From: Chrysemys picta bellii
Lineage: Eukaryota; Chordata; Testudines; Emydidae
Direction of reading: 5' to 3'
DNA: 64,000 nucleotides
Assembly (NCBI RefSeq): GCF_011386835.1
Contig: NC_088800.1
Location: forward strand, 4,030,001-4,094,000
Shown: piece by piece, positions 1 to 64,000 of the stretch
Position numbering within the stretch: position 1 is the stretch's first letter
Layout of the letters: each line of letters begins with the position of its first letter
Notes under the pieces: generated by a model
What the model was told of the DNA's origin: nothing
The model's input: only the letters and a program-made list of their open reading frames with translations
Database searches by the model: none
Position numbers and translations under genes: made by a program

Positions 1-544
1 CACCGATAGAGTTCCTAACCCAAAGCTCTCCACATTCCCATAGCCGATACTCAGTGCTGAATATTTATCCAGGGTTTACAGGTTGGGATTGGAAGGTGTC
101 ACTTATCCAAGTGTAAGCAGGGAATGGTCCCCTAGGAACGTTCCGGGCTTATACATGACCCCGGTGAAGTGGGCTAGCGAAAGGTTCTGAGTCCTCGCTC
201 CCACTCCCTTTACCCAGAGGCCTGCCTGACCTTGAGGGCTCCCCGTCCACTCTCCTGGGTGGCAGAGACCTTGTAACCCCAACAAAGCTGGGCCCAGGAT
301 TCCTGGGGGGCTTGACCCCCAACCTTGTCATGGTCTCTTAGGACAGGGGCTAGGGTGTCCCCATTCCAGGGTGCTCTCTCTGCTCTGGATGCTTCCCTGA
401 CCCACTGATCATCACATGTAGTTAAAAGAAAATACAAATACAAAATACAAATACCAAACAGCAACTAATTTAAAAAAAAGGAAAAGGAAAACACGTCACC
501 CTGCTCTGTGGCCTCAAGGACACCACAACCAGCCATCCCAGGAA

Positions 545-734
545 CAGGGCCACCCCAAGCAACAACAACAAAAATCCAGAGTGCCGCCGCCGAAGCAAAA
601 AAAATAAAATTAAAAAAAAAAAAACGGAGTGCCACCCCTTGAAAAGAGCTGCCCCCAAAGGGCCAGAGTGCCGCCCCTTGAGAAGTGCCGCCCCAAGCAC
701 ATGCTTGGAAGGCTGGTGCCTAGAGCCGGCCCTG
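545..734. mobile_element. Short hAT-type MITE with 8 bp target duplication
   Basis: The element starts cagggcc and ends with gagccggccctg, the same terminus as the complete element at 30989-31324. It is flanked by the exact 8 bp duplication cccaggaa at 537-544 and 735-742. The left terminus is partly deleted after cagggcc, and the inside repeats gagtgccgcccctt-like units around an A-rich stretch (about 597-624). No coding capacity. It interrupts the left arm of the fold-back repeat that follows. Confidence 0.75.
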
Positions 735-742
735 CCCAGGAA

Positions 743-1180
743 TATCTTTTATTTGGACCCACTTCCATTGGTGAGAGAGACACTTTCAAGCTACAGAGAG
801 CTCTTCAATCCATGGGGGACAGCTGAATACAAGATCAAACAGGTTTCAGAGTAGCAGCCGTGTTAGTCTGTATCCGCAAAAAGAACAGGAGTACTTGTGG
901 CACCTTAGAGACTAACACATTTATTTGAGTATAAGCTTTTGTGGGCTACATCCAAAGAAGTGGGCTGTAGCCCATGAAAGCTTATGCTCAAATAAATGTG
1001 TTAGTCTCTAAGATCAAACAGCTAGTTTAGCATAAGTAGTTAGCACATACTCTGAGGGACAATTCAAGATGAACTGGCCACTTCACTTTGAGGAAGGGCT
1101 CTGTGTAGCGCGAAAGCTTGTCTCTCTCACCAACAGAAGTGGGTCCAATAAAAAATATCATCTCACCCACCTTGTCTCTT
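743..1180. repeat. Outer fold-back repeat: two inverted copies of a PLE-like tail
   Basis: The left arm (about 743-812, - sense) and right arm (about 1088-1180, + sense) are inverted copies: the left reads gacccacttccattggtgag and the right caacagaagtgggtccaata. The right arm has the layout seen in the Penelope tails of this window: a GA-rich box, a short inverted repeat around gctctgtgtagc, then GAAAGCTTGTCTCTCTC. The space between the arms holds a second, complete fold-back insertion. Family assignment is inference. Confidence 0.5.
843..1009. mobile_element. Fold-back Penelope-like element tail with 12 bp target duplication
   Basis: The left part is a minus-strand PLE 3' tail (gtgttagtctgtatccgcaa ... 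ttagagactaac). The right part, from about 958, is a plus-strand copy of the inner tail (gtgggctgtagcccatgaaa to gttagtctct). The exact 12 bp duplication aagatcaaacag flanks it at 831-842 and 1010-1021. The two half-tails form an inverted repeat of roughly 45 bp arms. No coding sequence. Confidence 0.75.
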
Positions 1181-2109
1181 TAATTTTTTTTAATTTTATT
1201 TTATAATATATTTAAAAAGTGACAATGAAAAATATCAAAATTGAAACTAAACATTTCAATGGACCAAAAATGTTTTAAAAAATTTCATTTCATGGGAAAT
1301 GGTTGAAATGTTTTGGTTTTGCTCCAAATGCCGCAACGTCGGCATTTCTTGCGGAATGGAAATTCTGAGTTTCAACCACCTCTGGCATTAAGGCTGCAGT
1401 TTGCACTGGTGTCTACTAGGCTGTGGACATTCTGGTCAGGCCACTAGCTGAGAGGATGCAGAGGACTTCCTGCTATCTCAGCAGACATCATCTGGCAAGA
1501 CGGGCTGTGTCAGTCCCATGGAACTGCAAAAGGGAGAATCTTAGCCTTACCCAGCTCCTATTGCTGGTGCCCCAGTGACAGTGTGACTGGAGAATGGAGC
1601 TACCACTTTATGCTAGCACTATCAAAGCAGGGGAGAAGGGCATTGGTGAGGGCAGCTCAGCTGTGACCCCATCTCACCACTCTGTGTTGGCCGACAAAAA
1701 TGGCGAGGAACAGGGGGAGGATACGCTTCACCATGTAAAAGGGTAACAAGGTGGTGCCTGCCAATTCCTCCACCTCCGTTATCCCGACACAGGGCTGGAC
1801 CTTGAAGGCCTAACCTAACCCAGAGCCTATCCCACAAATGGACACAGGTGCGGTAGAAGGCTCCCTATTAGTGACCTTTACTAGCTGTGATTCTGTGTTT
1901 TATACAATTAAAGACCCAGGGAGGAATAATAAATGTGAGCCACCCACTGGTTTAACTGAGAAACCTGAGGGCGCTGCATAATAGTTCTTAAACCATAAAC
2001 AATGTGCGGACCTTGTACTGCACAAATGTGTGAAGGAGAGTAACCAGATCATAGACATACGTGGCCAGACGCTCCCATGTATTGCTGCTGCCTTGCACTG
2101 GTGCAATCT

Positions 2110-2595
2110 GGAAAGGAGACGACTAAAGGGGGATATGATTGAGGTCTATAAAATCATGAGTGGTGTAGAGAAAGTAAATAAGGAAGTGCTATTTACTTCT
2201 TTCTTATACCACAAGAACTAGGAACTAGGGGTCACCCAAATTAAATTAATAGGCAGCAGGTTTAAAAGAAACAAAAGTAAGTATTTCTTCACCCAATGCA
2301 CAATCAACCTGTGGAACTCTTTGCCAGAGGATGTTATGAAGGCCAAGACTATAACAGGGTTCAAAAAAGAAGTAGATAAATTCATGGAGGATAGGTCCAT
2401 CAATGGCTATTAGCCAGGATGGACAGTGATGGTGTCCCTAGCCTCTGTTTGCCAGAAACTGGGAATGAGCGACAGGGGATGGATCACTTGATGATTACCC
2501 ATTCTGTTCATTCCCTCTGGGGCATCTGTCATTGGCCACTCTTGGAAGACAGGATTCGGGGCTAGATGGACCTTTGGTCTGACCCAGTATGGCCA
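2110..2595 (+). mobile_element. CR1 LINE, 3' end fragment
   Basis: Typical turtle CR1 3' sequence: gatatgattgaggtctataa near 2136, caacctgtggaactctttgc near 2306, the block ggggatggatcacttgatga near 2475, and gatggacctttggtctgacc near 2567. It encodes only the last relic of the reverse transcriptase ORF and is broken by stops. The normal terminal ttcttatgttctta is missing because Penelope sequence starts at the CCAT of tggccat. Confidence 0.85.
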
Positions 2596-3057
2596 TCTCA
2601 CCATCAACCTCAGCCTGGACCAGTCCACACAAGATATCGACTTCCTGGACATTACAGTGCTAATAAGCGATGGTCACATAAACACCACCCTAAACCTACT
2701 GACCGCTATACTTACCTACATGCTTCCAGCATTCATCCAGACCACACCACACGATCCATTGTCTACAGCCAAGCTCTAAGATAAAACCGCATTTGCTCCA
2801 ACCCCTCAGACAGAGACAAACACCTACAAGTTCTCTATCAAGCGTTCTTACAACTATAATACACACCTGCTGAAGCGAAGAAACGGATCGACAGAGCCAG
2901 AAGAGTACCCAGAAGTAACCTACTACAGGACAGGCCCAACAAAGAAAATAACAGAACGCCACTAGCCGTCACCTTCAGCCCCCAACTAAAACCTCTCTAG
3001 CGCATCATCAAGGATCTACAACCTATCCTGAAGGATGATCCCTCACTCTCACAGATC

Positions 3058-3588
3058 TTGGGAGACAGGCCAGTCTTCACTTACAGACAGCCCCCCAACC
3101 TGAAGCAAATACTCACCAACAACCACATACCACACAACAAAAACACTAACCCAGGAACCTATCCTTGCAACAAAGCCCGTTGCCAACTCTGTCCACATAT
3201 TTATTCAGGGGACACTATCATAGGACCTAATCACATCAGCCACAGTATCAGAGGCTTGTTCACCTGCATATCTACCAATGTGATAGATGCCATCATGTGC
3301 CAGCAATGCCCCTCTGTCATGTACATTGGCCAAACGCAGTCTCTATGCAAAAGAATAAATGCACACAAATCAGACCTCAAGAATTATAACATTCAAAAAC
3401 CAGTCACAGAACACTTCCATCTCCCTGGTCACTCACTTACAGACCTAAAAGTCGCAATTATTCAACAAAAAAACTTCAAAAACAGACTCCAGCAAGAAAC
3501 TGCAGAACTAGAATTAATTTGCAAACTGGACACCATTAAATTAGGCTTGAATAAAGACTGGGAGTGGATGAGTCATTACACAAACTAA
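3058..3588 (+). pseudogene. Penelope GIY-YIG endonuclease domain of element A
   Basis: A 176-codon open frame. The N-terminal part carries CNKARCQLC, the Cys cluster of PLE endonucleases (about residues 37-45). The nuclease core reads MYIGQTQSLCKRINAHKSD, the GIY-YIG segment, followed by TEHFHLPGH and KLGLNKDWEWMSHYTN at the end. Against copy B it lacks a Gly after YIGQT and has Cys for Arg in SLRKR, so catalysis is doubtful. The first Met is only the first after a stop; the original protein was a fusion with the RT. Open length likely reflects recent age rather than function. Confidence 0.8.
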
Positions 3589-3812
3589 AAACTATTTCCC
3601 CATGTTAATTTCCCCCCTACTGTTACTCACACCTTCTTGTCAACTGTTTGAAATGGGCCATTCTGATTATCACTACAAAAGATTTTTTTTCTCCTGCTGA
3701 TAATAGCCCACCTTAATCAATTAGTCTCGTTAGGGTTGGTATGGCAACACCCATTTTTTCATGTTCTCTGTGTATGTATATATCTTCCTACTGTATTTTC
3801 CATTGCATGCAT

Positions 3813-3850
3813 CTGATGAAGTGGGTTTTAGCCCACGAAAGATTATGCTC
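3813..3850 (+). other. Hammerhead-ribozyme-like motif in a Penelope tail (candidate)
   Basis: The order is CTGATGA (3813-3819), a 5 bp helix GTGGG/CCCAC (3821-3825 with 3832-3836), GAAA (3837-3840), a short loop, then GCTC ending at 3850. This matches the hammerhead core CUGANGA-helix II-GAAA-helix III-UH. Other tails here read GCttatGC for helix III; this copy has one mismatch in it. Against the call: an extra A lies between CTGATGA and helix II, and helix I is weak. Hammerhead motifs have been reported in Penelope-like elements, which is why I list it. Confidence 0.35.
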
Positions 3851-3934
3851 AAATAAATTTGTTAGTCTCCAAGGTGCCACAAGTACTCCTGTTCTTTTTG
3901 CTGATACAGACTAACACGGCTACCACTCTGAACC

Positions 3935-4420
3935 ATTTTTCAATATTCTTCCAATTTTCTTTTCACATGCCCAACCATCTAAGCCGGATTCCCTCCGCTT
4001 TTCTATAGTTGGTACCACATTCACTCTTCCCCTAATTCGTTAGTTCTGAACATGGTCCATCCTTGTCACTCCAGGCATCCATCTCAGCATTTTGAAAGGC
4101 ATTCTCCTATTGCAGATCATTCCACGCACATCTCTCCGTTTCACTTATGCCTTTCCTGTTCTGCTTGTAAGTTTGTCATTGAGGTCACCATTATCCTGTA
4201 CTATACAACCTAGGTACCTGAACTTCTGTACCTTTGGTATGGCTGGCCCACCAGACTTACAGTCCCGTTGTCTTCCTGCAAGGTATCATCAAGTCTACAG
4301 ACCATGGCCTCCATTTTATTTCTTCTGATTTTCATGCCATTTCTTTTAAATACTCACCTCCATCTCTCTTAGATCTTAATTTCAAACAGAAATTATTCAT
4401 GTTTATAATACTTTAATGTT
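3935..4420 (-). mobile_element. Degraded non-LTR retrotransposon, RT C-terminal relic
   Basis: Read on the minus strand, fragments such as KFRYLGCIVQDNGDLN and GIRLRWLGM resemble the conserved C-terminal blocks of RTE-like or related LINE polyproteins (YLGS.V, then LRWFGH). The middle block (YG.E) is missing and stops interrupt the frame. Clade assignment is uncertain. The element lies directly downstream of Penelope A. Confidence 0.4.
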
Positions 4421-5286
4421 CCCTGCTGTGGTAGAGAAGTTAGATCAAATTACTTGTTTTGCTACTTGGTTGGATGCAGAGAATGACCACATCTCCCCTC
4501 TGGCTATTCAGAGGTGGAGAACGCTTCCCCTCACATGTCATAACAAGGTAGGGGATATTTAAGGGGCATGAGTTGTTGGCTTTTTTCCCACCCAAGGTTA
4601 TTAACCTACCAGGTTGTCAGGATGTTTGAACAACAAACTTTAGCCTGGATTCCCGTGGACTGTGGATGAATTCACAGTCGGTAGTGAAGAATGGAAAGTT
4701 ATGAAGTCATTTATTGTGGCAATAATACAAATGTGGTAGGAAGGAGCCATTAAAATGTCAGTATTTGCCAGCTTCTGAGCTTGCTCTCTCTGAACATCTC
4801 AGCTTATCGATAAAAGCCACCTATGAGATTAGGGATCCAATTCGCATTACAAGTGATGGGCATCCATATCGTTTAGGTAGATTGGAGAATTGCAGCCTCA
4901 ATGCGTATACAACACAGGGTCAAATTCTACCCTCATTTATATCCGTTGGTTTCAGTTCACAGAGGAGAAAAATGGATTCCTGAGTACTTTGAGGGAATTT
5001 GTGTCCATTGAAACATTTTTTTTCACATAACAAAAAGTATTTCATTAAGTCCAGCTTTAATTATGTAAATCTTAGGGATGTTTCCTTCAAACAAATACCA
5101 TGCGTGTTTCTTTTCTGTCTGCGTTAATTCGCCAGCGCTGTAGATTGTTTCTTTGGGACTCTCAAGAAATGATAATTGGAACCATTCCTGGGTGTCTCTC
5201 TGATGTGGTGGTTCTGGATTTGGTGCTGAAATGTGTGTTATTTGCAAGTGCCCGCTCATGTCATGACAAAACATTCTTTTGTCCAG

Positions 5287-60781
<55,495 letters not shown>

Positions 60782-61104
60782 GTAAGAACTCCTTTAGAGT
60801 CTTCTCCAGTTGGCACTTGTGTTGGGAGCAAATCATTGCCAGTAAAAAAGAGAAATGGCCATCAGTGGGCCTGGGCCTGCACCAATGAAACTAATGAGGG
60901 TTTTGCCATTGACTTTAGTGGAAATGAAACTGGATCACCAAAAGAGGAGTCATTAGATAGTAAGGGGGAGGTATTGCCAAAGTATGTGTGTTATTCAGTG
61001 CAGTGGCTCAACACTGTTACTGTTCTGTTGCATTTCCATAGCCCCTTCCACACTCACTGTACAAAGATTAATTTAGCCTAACAACTCCTCTGCTCCAATG
61101 AGGG

Positions 61105-61830
61105 GGTACGTCGGGATTGCCAGCCTGGATCAAACCCAAAGTCCATCTCGCCCAGTATCCCGTTCCTGACAGTGGCCAACTTCAGTGGAAGGCGCAAGAA
61201 ACTCCAAAATATACAATTTATGGGGAAAGCTGCCCCATATCGTTCCCTCCAATGAGCATGCCCTTGCATTTGTCAGCACGGAATTTCATCTGCCCGTCTG
61301 CCGTGTCCCCTTAGCATTTTTTGGAGCCTACTCTAGTCTTGAGTAACCAGAAAGATTCCACGTCATCTGCAGATATTGCCATCTTGCTGTTCACCCGCTT
61401 TTCCAGATCATTAATGAATATATTACAGCACCCCGGTCCTTGTGCGGAACCTTGGGGCACCCACCCCTCTGCCGCCATGGTGAAAGTGTATCATTTCTTC
61501 CTATTTGCTTTCTCCTAGCCATTGTCTAATCCATCACAGAATGTTACTTCTCACCCATGATGACTTAGCTTAATAACCTCTCATGATGGACTTTGTCAAA
61601 AGCTTTCTTCGGAAAGTTCAAATAAATCAAATTAATTATTTCTCCTTTATCCACCTTTTTGACACGCTCAGTGATTCTAGGAGATCAGAGGCATGATTTT
61701 CCCTTACAGAAGCCATGGTGGTTTGTCCCCCTCATGTCATATTCATCTAGTTATTTTTATAATTCATATTACTCATTGTTGCAGAGAATTGAAGTATTGT
61801 TTCAACCAATTATCCCCATTTTGTAGACAA
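61105..61830 (-). mobile_element. CR1-like LINE relic with decayed reverse transcriptase
   Basis: On the minus strand fragments of an RT can be followed: KAFDKVHHERLLS near 61580-61615, then GCPKVPHKDRG (normally GVPQGS.LGP), and in a neighbouring frame IFINDLEKR and SADD (normally FADD). The end nearest 61105 carries CR1 3'-type sequence (gtccatctcgcccagtatcc, plus strand). Several frameshifts and stops. Confidence 0.6.
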
Positions 61831-61977
61831 GGAAATTAAGCACAAGGAGTGAAATTCTAGTATATGCAGAGGCTGAGCACAAACCCAATGCAGCACTTTA
61901 ATCACACTTCATAACAGGCTTTCCATGGGACACACGTGTACCCTCAAGGACACACATGGGTCTCAGGCTAGCCTTTA

Positions 61978-62600
61978 TTTAGGCAGCATGGCCTAATGCA
62001 TAGGGCACTGGACTGGGAGTCAGGAGACCTGGGTTCTATTCCTGGCTCTTCAGTTCCCATCTCTTTGCCTCACTTTCCCCATCTGTAAAATGGGATAATG
62101 ATACTGACCTCCTGTCAGGACCCTGGTTTCAAACCCAGGCCCACTGGATTCTCAGCAAACAGCCTTGGCCATCATACCTTTCCACTAGGTCAGACTACCA
62201 GGAACTCACAGACATGGGTGGGCCAGCTACCAGTGTTCCATGGCCTGCTTCCTGATTGGCCACATGGCCTTGACTCTGATTGGCTGGTGACCCTATATAA
62301 ACTTCCTGCTTCCTTTCTGACCATGTCTGAGCAAAACAAGCCATTGCCTGCACGGACTCACCTGACCCTGCCTTGCTGCCCCACCTCATCCTGACTTGCT
62401 GCCTCACCCCTCCAGCCAACCCCCTATACCTTCCCCTTGGATTGGATCTCCTGACTATCAGACCTTTGTGTGGACTCCCACCACTGATCTGGACTGCCCT
62501 TCGACCCACCGGACCCCAAGGCATTACACCTCCTTTTTAAAGCACTGAGGGATCTCCTGATGAAAAGTGCTAGAGAAGATTATTAGTACTTGATTTCTCC
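61978..62600 (+). mobile_element. MIR-like SINE interrupted by an LTR
   Basis: Left part to 62112: catggcctaatgcatagggc, gagacctgggttctattcct (B box) and ccccatctgtaaaatgggat. The text resumes at 62534 with ttttaaagcactgagggatc, tcctgatgaaaagtgctaga and attattagta, the usual 3' end of this repeat. The two parts are separated only by the LTR at 62113-62528. Confidence 0.65.
62113..62528 (+). mobile_element. Solo LTR, 416 bp, exact 5 bp duplication
   Basis: Starts TGTCAGGACC and ends GGCATTACA. cctcc is duplicated exactly at 62108-62112 and 62529-62533. A TATA-like cctatataaac lies near 62291. It sits inside a MIR-like SINE. Retroviral versus Gypsy origin cannot be told from the LTR alone. Confidence 0.75.
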
Positions 62601-64000
62601 TTGCAAAACTGAAAGCTGTTCTAAAAACTCAGGGGGTTAAATTAACTGGCCTAAGTTTCCCTGTTGTCTGTGGCCAAGCCAAGAATAGAATTCAGAGTCC
62701 TTGACTCCCAGTTCTGTGCCTTAACCACATGACCACATTTCCTCTTAATCACTCTCCCAGATTTTCTTCTTCCTTTCCTCAGTTTCTAAGAGGAGAAAAG
62801 GTCAGGAGAAAGAGAGTGAAGAAGTATTCAAATGATCTTCCAAAACCTCCCAGTGGCACTGGGATGCTTTGCTGTAGCTAAGAAAGATGGGATTAATCAA
62901 AGAGCATTGAATTACTCATCTGCAACACATTTTCTCCTTCTTAATTTCTTGGCAGTGCAGCTCTCTGGTGCTCCACCACTCTGGTGCTCCATGCTGCCTG
63001 ATGTTCAGTCTTTACACTCATATCCCAGATCATGGCCTACACGTCATCCTCAGAGTTGGGTGCAAAGTGAACCTGGTATTCTTTCATACAGTTCTCACTA
63101 TAACTCCTGAGATGTAGCTAGTTAAGTATGCATTGTAACAGGGAAAACTCTGTGTCTCTTTACTTATCGAGGCTAAACATACCTGGGGAAAATAGATGCA
63201 GAGCTTATTGCTGTGGAGATCTCGGGATTGGAATCTAACATGACAAAAAAACAGGAGCACCGCTAAGGGCGGTGGGGATGTAACCAGATGATCTCAAACT
63301 CAGCGCAGAACCAAATCATTTTTGAGCGCTAATGAAGCTTAGTTAGATTTTAGTGAAAACTTTTCCATTTTCACTAGTTTTGACTGAGACCAACAGCTAA
63401 AGGAATGGCCATATATGCTGATAAGAAGAAGTTCACAATTTCATCAGAGAAGATGAAAATGTAATGTGGGATCTAGATCTCCATGCTCCAGGGCAGAACC
63501 AGTTACTAACTGCCTGGGGTCAGGAAGAAGCTGCTCCTACATTCTGTTCTATTCCATGATTGTGCATTACAGGGAGTCCTGCACTTCTCCCTGAAGACTC
63601 TGGTACTGGTCTAGGGTGTGGGATAAAACAGACCCCATGTCAGATCCAGCCTAGCGATTCTATCTCCGGAAGAAGTTTGTCGATGCTTTTGGCTTTTAAG
63701 CTTCTAAGGATGTTAAATCCTTCATTATTAGAATACAAAACGATTTTTTTATTTGTAAGTGCCTGAGACACACTAAGATGCGGAGGAACTTCGTTCCGCC
63801 TTTGCTTTGGCACTCCTACGGCTTTAAAAAAAAATCTCCCAAGCGGAGCACGCTGGTGGCCAAGTTTCAGTCAATGAAGAATTTTTACTGCTAAGTTATA
63901 GCTCCCCTGAAAATATGGGCTTACAATGGAAACAGAGCCATGACTTAGAGTTGGGCCAATCGATGCCACTCTAATACTGCTTTGCAAGCGGTATGCTGAC
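62600..64000 (+). other. Intron 20, end of window
   Basis: No exon of ITGA11 is recognisable here; the next one, expected to start with an acidic EDSDG-like stretch, is not present. 63480-63540 resembles a decayed CR1 piece (gtcaggaagaagctgctcct). Confidence 0.55.

Larger units (their letters stand above)
2594..3932 (+). mobile_element. Penelope-like element A, 5'-truncated
   Basis: Collinear with element B (9036-10970): the end of the reverse transcriptase (2597-2760, decayed), a linker with stops, an intact GIY-YIG endonuclease frame (3058-3588), an untranslated stretch, then the tail at about 3805-3932 ending ctaacacggctaccactctg. Truncation removes the RT catalytic core. Penelope-like elements pair a telomerase-related RT with a GIY-YIG nuclease (family knowledge). 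Nothing suggests this copy is active. Confidence 0.85.
1..5286 (+). other. Intron 2, 3' part: remaining sequence
   Basis: Outside the listed elements, 1-536 looks like decayed repeat of a kind I cannot name, 1180-1300 is AT-rich, and 1300-2110 and 4430-5286 show nothing I recognise. I looked for exon 2 and did not find it, so it should lie upstream. Confidence 0.6.

Noticed and set aside
62800..64000. Search for ITGA11 exon 21 before the window end
   Set aside because: No acceptor followed by an acidic stretch with the expected ECVNE or CNVSYPF-like blocks was found; the region is treated as intron.

Overview
The window is vertebrate genomic DNA, most likely from a turtle. It carries the middle of one gene on the + strand, integrin alpha-11 (ITGA11). 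Eighteen consecutive coding exons can be read (numbered 3 to 20 by analogy with the mammalian gene). Each has an AG acceptor and a GT donor and all phases agree. Together they encode 820 complete residues without a stop. Exons 1-2 lie upstream and the C-terminal exons (rest of the calf, transmembrane segment, tail) lie downstream. I see no second host gene on either strand.

Layout: 1-5286 is the end of intron 2, rich in nested transposons. Exon 3 (5287) and exon 4 (8303) encode early beta-propeller blades. Exon 5 (11793) leads into the inserted collagen-binding I domain, exons 6-9 (13806-20318), with its full metal site. Exons 10-15 (21115-42630) complete the propeller, including three calcium-binding loops. 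Exons 16-20 (44361-60781) encode the thigh and upper calf, including the cysteine-containing insertion that marks alpha-11. The window ends in intron 20.

The turtle assignment rests on the introns. They contain CR1 LINE 3' ends in several forms, Penelope-like elements (PLEs) with a reverse transcriptase and GIY-YIG endonuclease plus many of their short 3' tails, tRNA-derived SINEs with a CR1-like tail, fold-back hAT MITEs and solo LTRs. For many insertions I could read target-site duplications: 8 bp for six hAT elements, 5 bp for four LTRs, 12-13 bp for two PLE tails. Several repeats lie within tens of bases of splice sites: a CR1 tail beside the exon 3 donor, a deleted CR1 beside the exon 18 acceptor, a deleted LINE before exon 15, a TTTC microsatellite after exon 7, and an exact 3 x 40 bp tandem after exon 12.

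I find no undescribed gene system here. The most interesting signals are the hammerhead-like motif shared by the PLE tails, the nested fold-back insertions, and the repeats crowding ITGA11 splice sites.
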